From assembly GCA_009837355.1 (NCBI GenBank), contig VXTR01000053.1, forward strand, positions 1-64,000: a DNA stretch of 64,000 nucleotides, read 5' to 3'. The position numbers were made by a program, and so were the translations under genes. Shown here in pieces: positions 8,357 through 17,934 of the stretch; positions within the stretch are counted from its first letter, which is position 1; every line of letters begins with the position of its first letter. The notes under the pieces were generated by a model, which saw only the letters and a program-made list of their open reading frames with translations, was not told the DNA's origin and made no database searches. The DNA is from Chloroflexota bacterium. Its GTDB lineage: Bacteria > Chloroflexota > Dehalococcoidia > Lucifugimonadales > UBA3495.

Positions 8357-8713
8357 ATGAAAGCATCCGAACTCGTTCCCCCCGAAGTCAACGAAGGCAT
8401 CCCCGAATTCGGCCCCGGCGATACGGTGCGCGTGAACTTCCGAATCCGCGAAGGCACCCGCGAACGCGTGCAGGCGTTCCAGGGCGTTTGCATCCGCCGC
8501 AGCAACGGCAAAGGCCCGGCTGCGAACTTCACCGTGCGCCGCATCACGGCCGGCATCGGCATTGAGCGCGTTTTCCCGCTGCACTCGCCGCTGATTGATT
8601 CCCTGGAGGTTACCCGGCAGGGCAAAGTGCGCCGGGCCAAGCTCTACTACCTGCGCGGGCGACAGGGACGCGCCGCTCGCATCAAGGAACGTACTACCTA
8701 CGGAACTCGCTGA
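8357..8713 (+). CDS. rplS: 50S ribosomal protein L19
   Basis: The 118-residue protein is full-length L19: [20 protein letters not shown], then [18 protein letters not shown] and the conserved [20 protein letters not shown], followed by [20 protein letters not shown]19 lies at the 30S-50S interface. In many bacteria rplS follows trmD; here it is alone behind its own extended -10 promoter, upstream of priA with an 81-base gap. Confidence 0.98.
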   Translation: MKASELVPPEVNEGIPEFGPGDTVRVNFRIREGTRERVQAFQGVCIRRSNGKGPAANFTVRRITAGIGIERVFPLHSPLIDSLEVTRQGKVRRAKLYYLRGRQGRAARIKERTTYGTR

Positions 8714-8794
8714 ATCCCAATGGCAAACCGTAAACCGCCGCCCGTGCCCTCCAAAGCGCGGCTGCGGCGGTTTCGCATTTATTGAGGCTGCGCC

Positions 8795-11239
8795 GTGGAC
8801 TACGCCGACGTTGCCATAGACGCCGATTGGATACCCCCCGGCAAAACTTTCTCCTACCGCATCCCCCGGCATCTGCCAGTGGAACCTGGCCAGTTGGTGT
8901 GGGTGCAGTTCGGACGCAGCTACGTCCAGGGCGCGGTCGTCAGCTTGTCCGACGCCTCGGCGGTGTCGGAAGAAGAAACCCGAGATATTTTGCATCCGGT
9001 GGAACCGTCTCCGCTGGTAGGTTCACTAGGCTTGGAGTTGGCGGACTGGCTGGGGCAAACCTATCTGTGCTCTCCTTTCGAATCCCTCGCGCCGATGTTG
9101 CCGCCCGGATTCCGCGCTCAGCAGCGCTCCCGCCTCACGGCGGTTGCCGGTCCTGATGACGACGGCGGTCTGGCGTCTTTTCGGCAAGAGACTCGGGATG
9201 CCTGGCGCGAGCTGGTGGCGTCGAGAAAAACCTGGGATGAGCCGGATTTTGTGAAACGGATTGAATCTAACCGCAACCGCGTTGATCAAGCACGCCGCGA
9301 CATGCGTCGCCTGGTTGACCGGGGGATGGTGCATAAAGAGGTCAGCCTGCCCCGGCCGCGCACCCATCGCTATCGGCGCCTGCTGATTCCCGGACATTAC
9401 CCGGCAACCGATGACGACACTGCCGCTGAAGTTCCAAGTCGTGCCCACCGTCAGGCGGACTTGCTGGCGGCGGTTCGAGAGTCGCTGATGCCTTACGCCG
9501 CCACGGGAATCGGACCCGTCGCCGACGCCCTGCTCAACCGCGGCCTCATCGCCGAGGAATGGCAGCGCATTGACCCTGAAATACCCGCCGGAGTGTCGCC
9601 GGTCAACGCGCCGCCCGTCGCTCTGACGTCGTCCCAAGCCGACGCGGTGGCCCGCATTACGGCTGCCCTGGACAATACCGACGCCACGCCGCGCAGTTTT
9701 CTGCTGCACGGCGTAACCGGCAGCGGCAAAACTGAGGTGTACCTGCGCGCCATCTCCCACGCTGTTGCCCTGGGCAAGCAGGCCATCTACCTGGTGCCTG
9801 AGATCGCATTGACTCCGCAAACCCTCGGCCTGGTTAATGACCGTTTCCCCGGACGCGCCGCCGTGCTGCACCATCGCCTTACCGACCGAGAGCGTTTCGA
9901 CCAATGGTGGCGAATCCGCGACGGTCTGGCGGACGTGGTGGTCGGTCCGCGCAGCGCGCTTTTCTCGCCGGCGTTCAACGTTGGCATAATTGTGGTGGAT
10001 GAGGAACACGAGCCGGCCTACAAACAGAGCGAGTTTGAGCCTTTCTATCATGCCCGCGACGCCGCGTTGGCCCTGGCCCGGCGCTGCGGCGCTGTGGTGG
10101 TGATGGGCTCGGCCACGCCTGACGTTTGCACCTACTACAACGCTCAGCGAGGACGCCACCACCTGATGACTCTGCCCGAGCGTATCCCGGGAGCCGACGG
10201 CGCGCCGATACCGCTGGCCGATACGCAGATTGTTGATATGCGCCGGGAGTTACGGGAAGGCAATCGCAGCGTTTTCAGCCGCAGCCTGTCCGCCGCGCTG
10301 GACCAGACCATAGCTGCCGGCCAGCAGGCAATCCTGTTCCTGAACCGTCGAGGCAGCGCGGCGTTTATGCAGTGCCGCGACTGTGGACATGTGGTTACCT
10401 GCAGCCGTTGCTCGGTGGCCTACGCCTACCATGGCGAAACCGGACGGCTGCTGTGCCATTACTGCAACCGATCACGGCGATTGCCAAGGGCGTGTCCGCA
10501 ATGCCGTGGCGGGCGCATCCGCGAGATGGGCGCTGGCACCGAGTCGGTAGAAGCCGAGTTGAAACAGCGTTATCCCGGCGTCACCATTGAACGATGGGAT
10601 TCGGACTCGGTGCGCGACCCGGCGGAGCTGGAGCAGGCGATGGGGAGGCTGGCCGACGGAGAGGCGCAGATTTTGATTGGCACCCAGATGGTAGCCCGCG
10701 GACTCGACCTGCCCAACGTAACTCTCTCGGCGGTGCTGCTGGCTGACCTGGGGCTGAATCTACCCGACTTCCGCGCCGGTGAGAGAGCATTTGCCCTGCT
10801 GTGCCAGGTTTGCGGACGCGCCGGCCGAGGGCAGCAGGCCGGACAGTCCATCATCCAAACCTACCAGCCCGACCACTACGCCATCATGGCCGCCGCTGCT
10901 CAGAATTATGACCTGTTCTACGGCATTGAAATCAACGCCCGGCAACAGCAGGGGAATCCTCCCTTCAACCGTCTGGCGCAAGTAGTTTGCGCCGATTCGA
11001 GCGTACGCTTGGCTCAGCAAACCCTGGATGACCTGGCGGAACGGTGGCGAAGCAAAGCCTCTCTGCAAGGTCGTGGCGACGTCGCAATCATCGGCCCGAC
11101 ACCCTGCCAGCCTGAGCGCCTACGGGGCCGCTACCGCTGGCGATTGCTGCTGCGAGGACGCCGGCTGTGGCAATTCCTGCAGGGTGAGACCATCCCGCGC
11201 AACTGCCGGGTGGAGGTTGACCCGGTGCATCTGGACTAG
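8795..11239 (+). CDS. priA: Primosomal replication restart helicase PriA
   Basis: The 814-residue protein begins with the 3'-end-binding domain (DYADVAIDADWIPPGKTFSYRIP) and has a Walker A motif GVTGSGKTEVYL at about residue 305-316, the DEEH box (VVDEEHEPAYKQ), helicase motif III GSATPD, and the paired zinc-binding cysteines CRDCG...CSRC and CHYCN...CPQC. Motifs V-VI (GTQMVARGLDLPNVTL and QVCGRAGRG) follow. PriA reloads the replisome at stalled forks. GTG is used as start. Length is typical. It lies 50 bases before fhs. Confidence 0.97.
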   Translation: MDYADVAIDADWIPPGKTFSYRIPRHLPVEPGQLVWVQFGRSYVQGAVVSLSDASAVSEEETRDILHPVEPSPLVGSLGLELADWLGQTYLCSPFESLAPMLPPGFRAQQRSRLTAVAGPDDDGGLASFRQETRDAWRELVASRKTWDEPDFVKRIESNRNRVDQARRDMRRLVDRGMVHKEVSLPRPRTHRYRRLLIPGHYPATDDDTAAEVPSRAHRQADLLAAVRESLMPYAATGIGPVADALLNRGLIAEEWQRIDPEIPAGVSPVNAPPVALTSSQADAVARITAALDNTDATPRSFLLHGVTGSGKTEVYLRAISHAVALGKQAIYLVPEIALTPQTLGLVNDRFPGRAAVLHHRLTDRERFDQWWRIRDGLADVVVGPRSALFSPAFNVGIIVVDEEHEPAYKQSEFEPFYHARDAALALARRCGAVVVMGSATPDVCTYYNAQRGRHHLMTLPERIPGADGAPIPLADTQIVDMRRELREGNRSVFSRSLSAALDQTIAAGQQAILFLNRRGSAAFMQCRDCGHVVTCSRCSVAYAYHGETGRLLCHYCNRSRRLPRACPQCRGGRIREMGAGTESVEAELKQRYPGVTIERWDSDSVRDPAELEQAMGRLADGEAQILIGTQMVARGLDLPNVTLSAVLLADLGLNLPDFRAGERAFALLCQVCGRAGRGQQAGQSIIQTYQPDHYAIMAAAAQNYDLFYGIEINARQQQGNPPFNRLAQVVCADSSVRLAQQTLDDLAERWRSKASLQGRGDVAIIGPTPCQPERLRGRYRWRLLLRGRRLWQFLQGETIPRNCRVEVDPVHLD

Positions 11240-11251
11240 CCCGCGTGGCAT

Positions 11252-11257
11252 TATAAT
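11252..11257 (+). promoter_or_regulatory. -10 element (TATAAT) before fhs
   Basis: A perfect TATAAT lies 32 bases upstream of the fhs ATG, directly after the priA stop. It has no TG extension and the nearest TTGACC (11217) is too far away for a standard -35, so the assignment is tentative. Confidence 0.4.
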
Positions 11258-11289
11258 AGAGCCTTAAGCAGCGAAATTATGGGGGCACA

Positions 11290-12930
11290 ATGGACCAGAT
11301 TAGCGCCGTAGCCGACCGCCTCGGCATCGACCGGAAGCATCTCATTCCCTACGGGCACTACAAGGCCAAGATAAGCCTTGACGCCATAAAAACCGACACC
11401 GCAAGGGGCAAGCTGGTGGTCGTTACCGGCATTACTCCAACGCCGGCCGGGGAAGGCAAAACCACCACTTCCATCGGACTTACCGACGGGTTGGGCCGGC
11501 TGGGCTATCATCCGGTGGTCAACTTGCGGGAGCCGGCCCTGGGGCCGATTTTCGGCATCAAGGGCGGCGGCACCGGCGGCGGCAAGGCCCGCATCGTTCC
11601 AGAGGATGAAATCAACATCCACTTTACCGGCGACGCTCACGCCGTGGGCTCCACCCACAACCTGCTGGCCGCGCTGGTTGAGAACGCAGTGTATCGCAAC
11701 AATGCCAACGACATGGCGCCCGAGGGTGTTACCTGGTCCAGGGTAACCGACGCTTCCGACCGGGCCTTGCGCCAGATAACTGCCGGCTTGGGCGGCAGCG
11801 CCAACAGCCCCTTGCGAGAAACCCGCTTCGATTTCATCACCGCGTCGGAAATCATGGCCATCCTGGCCCTGTCCACCGACCTGGCAGACCTGCGTGCCCG
11901 GCTTTCCAGGATGGTAGTGGGAACCAACCGGAGCGGCGCGCCCGTGTCGGTGGGCGACCTGGGGTTTGAGGGCTCGCTGATGGCAGTGATGCGCCATACT
12001 GTGATGCCCAACCTGGTGCAGACATTGGAAGGCCAGCCGGCCATCGTCCACGCCGGGCCTTTCGGCAACATTGCCCACGGCTGCAGCTCCATCATCGCCG
12101 ACCGGCTGGCCATGGGTTATGCTGACCATATCATTACCGAGGCCGGATTCGGCTCCGACCTGGGCTTTGAGAAATTCATGCACATCAAGACCCGGCAGAG
12201 CGGCCTGCCCGTCAGCGCGGCGGTGCTGGTGGCGTCGGTGCGGGCCATGCGCTGGCACGGCGGCGCAACTCGTCGTAACCTGGGCGAGCCAAATCTGGAA
12301 GCCATGAAAGCAGGCGCGGCTAATCTGGTCCATCACATCAACAACGTGCGCGCCTTTGGACTGCCCTGCGTGGTGGCGTTGAACCGTTTTCTCGGCGACA
12401 GCGCCGAGGAACTCCACGCCGCCGCTGACATTGCTACCGACGCGGGTGCCTGCGCGACGGCGGAATACGCCGGCTTCACCGACGGCGGCGAGGGCGGCAT
12501 GGCCCTGGCCGAGGCAGTCGCTCAGGCAGCCGCCAGCAATGACGGGCTGGCTCCTGCGCAAGTGGATTACGCTTACGAGCTGGACGGGACCATCGAGGAG
12601 AAAACCCTGGCGTTGGCCAAGCGAGTGTACGGCGCGGAATCGGTCAGTTGGTCGGCAGAGGCCCGCCGGCGGGCACGGTTCTTCACCGAACAGGGCTGGG
12701 GCAACCTGCCCATCTGCATGGCCAAGACCCACCTGTCAGTGTCCCATGACCCGGTGCTGCGGGGCAGCCCGTCGGGATATTCCTTCCCGATTTCCGACAT
12801 TCGCGCCTCCGTAGGGGCCGGGTTCCTGTACGCGCTGGCCGGCCGCATCGAAACGCTGCCCGGCCTGCCCACGCGTCCCAGGGCAATGGACATGGACGTT
12901 ACGGCGGAGGGTGAGATAACCGGGCTGTAG
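11290..12930 (+). CDS. fhs: Formate--tetrahydrofolate ligase
   Basis: The 546-residue protein is a full-length formyl-THF synthetase. It has the ATP-binding TPTPAGEGKTTTSIGL at about residues 55-70, EPALGPIFGIKGGGTGGGKA, and the C-terminal signature NLPICMAKTHLSVSHDP. It joins formate to tetrahydrofolate using ATP, feeding one-carbon metabolism or a Wood-Ljungdahl methyl branch. No other folate gene is adjacent, so the direction of use is unknown. It is a stand-alone gene with a TATAAT just upstream and def 81 bases downstream. Confidence 0.98.
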   Translation: MDQISAVADRLGIDRKHLIPYGHYKAKISLDAIKTDTARGKLVVVTGITPTPAGEGKTTTSIGLTDGLGRLGYHPVVNLREPALGPIFGIKGGGTGGGKARIVPEDEINIHFTGDAHAVGSTHNLLAALVENAVYRNNANDMAPEGVTWSRVTDASDRALRQITAGLGGSANSPLRETRFDFITASEIMAILALSTDLADLRARLSRMVVGTNRSGAPVSVGDLGFEGSLMAVMRHTVMPNLVQTLEGQPAIVHAGPFGNIAHGCSSIIADRLAMGYADHIITEAGFGSDLGFEKFMHIKTRQSGLPVSAAVLVASVRAMRWHGGATRRNLGEPNLEAMKAGAANLVHHINNVRAFGLPCVVALNRFLGDSAEELHAAADIATDAGACATAEYAGFTDGGEGGMALAEAVAQAAASNDGLAPAQVDYAYELDGTIEEKTLALAKRVYGAESVSWSAEARRRARFFTEQGWGNLPICMAKTHLSVSHDPVLRGSPSGYSFPISDIRASVGAGFLYALAGRIETLPGLPTRPRAMDMDVTAEGEITGL

Positions 12931-12933
12931 TCG

Positions 12934-12942
12934 TGCTATAAT
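12934..12942 (+). promoter_or_regulatory. Extended -10 promoter of def (TGCTATAAT)
   Basis: A perfect TGCTATAAT starts four bases after the fhs stop codon and about 70 bases before the def start. It probably drives the def-cca-secD-secF run of genes, which have gaps of only a few bases. Confidence 0.6.
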
Positions 12943-13011
12943 TGCCGCCAATCATTACGAATTTCGCAATAGCATGGCCCGGCTCTGCCGGGCTGCCAGC
13001 GGAGTAATACC

Positions 13012-13656
13012 GTGGCCGTACTGCAAGTACGATTGTTTCCCGACCCCATACTGCGCCAGCGTGCGCTCAAGGTAACCCAGTTTAACGCCAAACTGGCCCA
13101 ACTGGCCGGTGATATGGTGGAAACCATGGAAGCGCAGCGCGGCGTAGGCTTGGCTGCCAACCAGGTTGGCGTATTGCAACGCCTCTGCGTGGTAAAGCCG
13201 GAGGATTGGGACGAGCCTCTGGTACTGGTTAACCCCGAAGTCATTCGCCGCGAGGGCGAGCGCGAAGTTGAGGAAGGATGCCTTAGCCTGCCCGGTTATC
13301 GAGGCATGGTCAACCGCGCGGTGCGTATTCGCGTCCGTTACCAGGACTTGACGGGCAAACAGCTGCGCCTGAAGGCCGACTGCATCCTGGCGCAGGCTAT
13401 CGAACACGAAACCGATCACCTCAACGGCATCCTGTACATAGACCACCTGATTGCCCACGACCAGTTTTTCCGCATCCACGTCAACGAAGAGGGCGACGTT
13501 GAATACCTGCCCACCGGCGAGCCTGACGCCGCCGAGTTGGAGGCCGCCGCCCGTCGGATGCACCAGCCCTCTGCAGGCGGATCGGTGCCGCAGTTCGACC
13601 CCACCAGTGGACGCACTGCGTCCCGTGGCGCTGGCGACGCAACCGCCGCCGACTAG
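13012..13656 (+). CDS. def: Peptide deformylase
   Basis: The 214-residue protein has the three PDF motifs: GVGLAANQVG at about 44-53, EGCLSLPG at 88-95 (metal-ligand Cys) and HETDH at 132-136 (two metal-ligand His and the catalytic Glu). It removes the formyl group from nascent N-terminal methionine. It uses a GTG start after GGAG. Compared with the usual 150-190 residues it has an extra C-terminal tail of about 40 residues (DAAELEAAARRMHQPSAGG onward), Pro/Ala/Gly-rich and without a recognised domain. The cca ATG follows the stop after one base. Confidence 0.97.
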   Translation: MAVLQVRLFPDPILRQRALKVTQFNAKLAQLAGDMVETMEAQRGVGLAANQVGVLQRLCVVKPEDWDEPLVLVNPEVIRREGEREVEEGCLSLPGYRGMVNRAVRIRVRYQDLTGKQLRLKADCILAQAIEHETDHLNGILYIDHLIAHDQFFRIHVNEEGDVEYLPTGEPDAAELEAAARRMHQPSAGGSVPQFDPTSGRTASRGAGDATAAD

Positions 13657-13657
13657 C

Positions 13658-15136
13658 ATGGACGCTGACGGCCTGCTCACCCGGTTGGGCGGGTTTTTCG
13701 CTGCCCGGAGCGATACCGACGTTTGGCTGGTAGGCGGCGCCGTCCGCGACGCCATCCTGGGCCGGGAAATTCACGACATCGACCTAGCCGTGGCCGGCGA
13801 CTCCGAACCAATCGGACGAGCGGTTGCCGATTACCTGGGCGGCACGGCAGTACCCGTCGAAGCGTGGAACGTTACCCGCGTTGCTCTGCCGCCGGCAAAC
13901 GATAGTGCAGCCCCTTTTATCATCGACGTCTCCGGCTACTGCGGCTCTTTTGAGGATGACCTTCGCGCTCGCGATTTCACCGTGAACGCAATAGCGCTGC
14001 CGCTTCGTTGCTGGGACAGCGACGAACGGATTGAAAGCATCCTTGACCCGCTGAACGGCCGGGCCGATATGGTCCGCCGTATTCTGCGCGCTACCGGCGA
14101 CGACGTTTTTCGGAATGACCCGGGCCGGATGTTGCGTGGTGTGCGCCTGGCCAAGAGCCTGGATTTCCGCATGACGCCGGAAACGGCGCAAGCCGTCCGC
14201 CGGGACGCCCACCTGCTGGAACGCATCGCTCCCGAAAGAGTGCGCGACGAGTTCATGGCGATACTGGCCGCCGACGGCGCCAGGGCGCAGCTGGAAATTC
14301 TGGACCGGCTGGGCCTGCTTTGCCGGGTCATCCCGGAACTGGAAGCCGCCCGCAACTGCGAGCAGCCTCGGGCCCATCACTATTGGGACGTGCTGGGCCA
14401 TCTGCTGCATTGCGTGGAATACGCCGAAGAAATTACCGCCGGACGCCGCAACAGCGCCATCTACACCATGGCTCCCTGGACTGCTGTAGAGGACGCCTAC
14501 TTCTCGGAAGCAATCGGCGACGGGCACAATCGGCGCACCGTGCTCAAGTTGGCCGCTCTGCTCCACGATATTGCCAAGCCCCAAACCCGCGGGCCGGACG
14601 AAAACGGCCGCATCCGATTCTTGGGCCACAGCGAACAGGGAGCCGAGGTGGTGGAAACCCTTTTGCCCAAACTCCGCGTCGCCGGACGGACTACGTCCTT
14701 GGTGTCCGCGATGGTGCTGCACCACCTGCGGCCCAGCCAATTACGCGAAGGCGACCAGATGCCATCCCGTCGGGCCATTTACCGATACTACCGCGACGTC
14801 GGAGACGCCGCGGTGGATACGCTGTACCTGGCCATGGCCGATTTTTTGGCAGCGCGCGGCCCGGAGTTGTCGCCGGAACGATGGAATAACTATGCTAGAA
14901 TGATTGCCACTGTTCTTGAAGCGGGAGCCACGCCCCAGGCCGGGGATGATGGCCCCCGCGGATTAGTCAACGGCCACGATTTGATGGATACATTGCACAT
15001 GGAACCCGGCCCTCGAGTGGGCGCGCTGCTGGAGAGGCTGCGCGAGGCCCAGGCAGTGGGCGAAGTCTCTAATCGTGAAGAAGCCCTGTCCCTGGCCGCG
15101 CGTCTGTTGGACGATGATGCGATTGAGGTTGGATAA
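13658..15136 (+). CDS. cca: CCA tRNA nucleotidyltransferase / poly(A) polymerase family, with HD domain
   Basis: The 492-residue protein starts MDADGLLTRLGGFF. It has the class II nucleotidyltransferase signature LVGGAVRDAILG, the DxD pair in HDIDLAV, RARDFTVNAIAL, the NDPGRMLRGVRLA basic helix region, and a C-terminal HD phosphohydrolase domain (LAALLHDIAKP). It adds or repairs the CCA end of tRNAs. The ATG at 13658 was chosen because homology begins immediately and the gene then abuts def by one base; a longer in-frame extension would overlap def. The HD domain may give phosphatase or phosphodiesterase activity. Confidence 0.93.
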   Translation: MDADGLLTRLGGFFAARSDTDVWLVGGAVRDAILGREIHDIDLAVAGDSEPIGRAVADYLGGTAVPVEAWNVTRVALPPANDSAAPFIIDVSGYCGSFEDDLRARDFTVNAIALPLRCWDSDERIESILDPLNGRADMVRRILRATGDDVFRNDPGRMLRGVRLAKSLDFRMTPETAQAVRRDAHLLERIAPERVRDEFMAILAADGARAQLEILDRLGLLCRVIPELEAARNCEQPRAHHYWDVLGHLLHCVEYAEEITAGRRNSAIYTMAPWTAVEDAYFSEAIGDGHNRRTVLKLAALLHDIAKPQTRGPDENGRIRFLGHSEQGAEVVETLLPKLRVAGRTTSLVSAMVLHHLRPSQLREGDQMPSRRAIYRYYRDVGDAAVDTLYLAMADFLAARGPELSPERWNNYARMIATVLEAGATPQAGDDGPRGLVNGHDLMDTLHMEPGPRVGALLERLREAQAVGEVSNREEALSLAARLLDDDAIEVG

Positions 15137-15141
15137 CGTAA

Positions 15142-16974
15142 ATGCGACGCCGCACCATTCTGTTGACCCTTCTGATAGTAATTGTCCTGGCCATCTCGGC
15201 CGTCGCGCTGGCCCTTCCGGAAATCCACGTAGCCATACCCGGCTTGCCTCGGATTGACCGTGCCGAAACCGGCCCGCTGGGTTTGAAGCTCGGGCTTGAC
15301 CTGCAGGGCGGGGCGCACTTGGTGTATCAGGCGCAAACCGGCACTACCTTGTCTGTAACCTTCGCCGATGATGCCAATGTAGACGTCGACGCAGTGCAGA
15401 ACGCCCTGGTGGACGCAAACTATGAAGCCCAGGTAACCCAGGACGGCGATGCCCTCAGCTTTGCAATTGTTGGCCCATACCTCGCTCCCGAGCGGCGCGC
15501 CGAGGTGAGGCAAGCCCTGGTGGACGGCATCGGCGAGCCGGTTGACTTCGTCAACGACGACCTGCCGCCGCCCACTTCGGAGCAGATGGACGGGGTGCTG
15601 AACATAATCAGCCGCCGCGTCAACCTGTACGGCACCGATGAGCCGATTGTCCAGCGCTTTGGCGAAGACCGCATCATCGTTCAACTGCCCGGCGCCAGCG
15701 GCTCGGTCATATCCGTTACCTTTGCCGAGGGGGCCGACGTTGAGAAGCTGGGCAGCGTAATGTTGGGCCAGGGGTACGATGACGTTGAAGTAGTCGACCG
15801 GGGAGGCAACCGGTTCCGAATTACCACCGCAACCACGTTGAGCATCACCGAACGCAGCGCATTGGAAACCCTGCTGGCGTCGGAAGTGGGTACCGTCGAA
15901 TCGTACCTGGTAACCGGCAGCATTGAAGATGCCAAGCGGCTTATCGGTGAAACGGCGCAACTGGAGTTCCTGCGGCGCAAATGTGCTGGGCCGGTGGTCG
16001 GCGTGGGTTGTTTGCCTCCGTTCGTCGACAGCAGCATCGGTCTCACCGGGGACGACCTGGTTGACGCCTACGCGAGCACCGACTCGGTTACGGGTGAATG
16101 GGTTGTCAACATTCAGTTCAACGACCGTGGCGCGGATATATTCGGCCAGATGACCGGTGAAATCAACGTGCAGACCAATCGTCAGTCCGACGAGGTCATC
16201 GCTGTTATTCTTGATGGAGAACAGCTGATTGCGCCGGTTGCCCGCGCCCATATTCGCGATGGCCGCAGCCAGATTTCCGGCAGCTTCAACCGCGAAAGCG
16301 CGCGCACGTTGGCGGTTCAATTGAAGTCCGGTCGCCTGCCGGTGCCCCTGGAACTGATACAGGAATCCGAGGTGGACGCTCTACTCGGCCGAGAGTCGCT
16401 GGAACGCAGCCTGATGGCGGGCCTGGTCGGATTGGGCCTCGTGCTGGTTTTCGTGGTCGCTTACTATCGCGCGGCCGGGGTCGTGGCCGCGATAGCGTTG
16501 ATTTACTACGCCATCGTGACCCTGGCGATTTTCAAGCTGGTGCCGATCACGCTGACGCTGCCTCACATCGGCGGATTCATCCTGTCCATTGGTCTGGCGG
16601 TGGACGCCAACATACTGATATTCGAGCGCATCAAAGAGGAAATCAGGTTGGGGCGCAGTTTGGCCTCGGCAATGGAAGTGGGCTTCAACCGCGCCTGGCC
16701 GGCGATACGGGACGGCAACGTGAGCACTCTGATTACCTGCGCCGTGCTGCTGTGGTTCGGCAACCGGTTGGGCGGCGGGCTGGTCAACGGATTCGCGCTG
16801 ACCCTTCTGGTTGGCGTCATGGTGAGCATGTTCACGGCGGTACTGGTCAGCCGCAACCTGCTGCAGGCGTTTCAGGCCATGGGCTTGGGCCGCATGGCCA
16901 ACCTGTTCACACCGGAGAAAATTCAACCCCGCGCCACCGGGCAGCAGCCCAGGTCGGCTCAGGGAGGCCGTTAG
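15142..16974 (+). CDS. secD: Protein translocase subunit SecD
   Basis: The 610-residue membrane protein has an N-terminal anchor (ILLTLLIVIVLAISAVAL), the SecD signature LGLDLQGGAHLVY at about 50-62, a large extracytoplasmic P1 domain, and a C-terminal block of about five membrane segments including GGFILSIGLAVDANILIFERIKEE and SMFTAVLVSRNLL. SecDF uses the proton motive force to help pull secreted proteins through SecYEG. The start is 5 bases after cca and secF follows 3 bases after the stop, so all are probably on one transcript. Confidence 0.97.
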   Translation: MRRRTILLTLLIVIVLAISAVALALPEIHVAIPGLPRIDRAETGPLGLKLGLDLQGGAHLVYQAQTGTTLSVTFADDANVDVDAVQNALVDANYEAQVTQDGDALSFAIVGPYLAPERRAEVRQALVDGIGEPVDFVNDDLPPPTSEQMDGVLNIISRRVNLYGTDEPIVQRFGEDRIIVQLPGASGSVISVTFAEGADVEKLGSVMLGQGYDDVEVVDRGGNRFRITTATTLSITERSALETLLASEVGTVESYLVTGSIEDAKRLIGETAQLEFLRRKCAGPVVGVGCLPPFVDSSIGLTGDDLVDAYASTDSVTGEWVVNIQFNDRGADIFGQMTGEINVQTNRQSDEVIAVILDGEQLIAPVARAHIRDGRSQISGSFNRESARTLAVQLKSGRLPVPLELIQESEVDALLGRESLERSLMAGLVGLGLVLVFVVAYYRAAGVVAAIALIYYAIVTLAIFKLVPITLTLPHIGGFILSIGLAVDANILIFERIKEEIRLGRSLASAMEVGFNRAWPAIRDGNVSTLITCAVLLWFGNRLGGGLVNGFALTLLVGVMVSMFTAVLVSRNLLQAFQAMGLGRMANLFTPEKIQPRATGQQPRSAQGGR

Positions 16975-16977
16975 CTA

Positions 16978-17934
16978 ATGTTCAACATTGTCGGCAAGCG
17001 AGGCTGGTACTTTGTCCTATCGGCCATCCTGATTATACCGGGGCTGATTTCGATGATCGCGCCGCCGGGTTGGGCCAGCGGCGGTTCGGGTCTGCGTCCT
17101 GGTATCGACTTCACCAGTGGGTCGGTCCTGAACGTGGCCTTTGAACAGCCGGTGGATACCGAAGCCGTCCGCAGCCTGATGGCTCGATTGGACCACCCCG
17201 AGGCGTTGGTGCAGTCGGTGGGCTCCGATTCGGTGCTGATTCGCACCCGCGTGCTGGAAGAAGCGTCGGGAGCGGAGTTGTCGGAGCGCCAGCGCATCGA
17301 GGACGCTATGGAGAGCGAAATCGGCTCGATTGCGGCTTCGGGTGTGGACACCGTATCGCCAATCATCGCTCAGGAGACCGTTCGCAACACCTTCCTGGCG
17401 CTGATGGTGGCGTCGGTGTTCATCCTGGTGTACATCTGGTACGCCTTCCGGCGCGTGCCGCGAGCCTATCGCTACGGCGTGGCTGCTGTAGTTACTCTCG
17501 CCCACGACACCATAATCGTGCTGGGCGTGTTTTCCATCCTGGGCCGGGTGCTGGGCATCGAGGTCAACTCCATGTTCATCGTCGGCATCCTCACGGTGGC
17601 CGGCTACTCGGTGAACGACACTATCGTAGTGTTTGACCGCATCCGTGAGAACACCATCCGCGTGCCCGACCGTCGCCTGGAAGACACCGTTAATCTGAGC
17701 ATCGTCGAAAGTGTGGGGCGTTCCATCAACACCAGCTTCACCACCCTGATGGTGCTGTTGGCAATGCTGCTGATTGGCGGCGATTCCATCCGCGAGCTGC
17801 TATTGGTGGTGGCCATCGGCGTCGTGGTGGGAACGTACAGTTCCATCTTCATTGCCGCTCAGTTCATCGTAATCTGGGAACGCCGGGAATTCGGGCGCAT
17901 CTTCACGCTGGGACGGCGGGAAGCGGCGGCGTAA
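16978..17934 (+). CDS. secF: Protein translocase subunit SecF
   Basis: The 318-residue membrane protein carries an N-terminal membrane segment, the GIDFTSGSVLNVAF motif, and the conserved C-terminal membrane block with GILTVAGYSVNDTIVVFDRIREN and a final region RSINTSFTTLMVLLAML. It partners SecD. Its last 32 bases overlap the convergent alcohol dehydrogenase gene. Length is normal. Confidence 0.97.
   Translation: MFNIVGKRGWYFVLSAILIIPGLISMIAPPGWASGGSGLRPGIDFTSGSVLNVAFEQPVDTEAVRSLMARLDHPEALVQSVGSDSVLIRTRVLEEASGAELSERQRIEDAMESEIGSIAASGVDTVSPIIAQETVRNTFLALMVASVFILVYIWYAFRRVPRAYRYGVAAVVTLAHDTIIVLGVFSILGRVLGIEVNSMFIVGILTVAGYSVNDTIVVFDRIRENTIRVPDRRLEDTVNLSIVESVGRSINTSFTTLMVLLAMLLIGGDSIRELLLVVAIGVVVGTYSSIFIAAQFIVIWERREFGRIFTLGRREAAA

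Noticed and set aside
11251-12732. Long minus-strand open frame over fhs
   Set aside because: fhs is unambiguous; the opposite frame is open because of high GC third positions.
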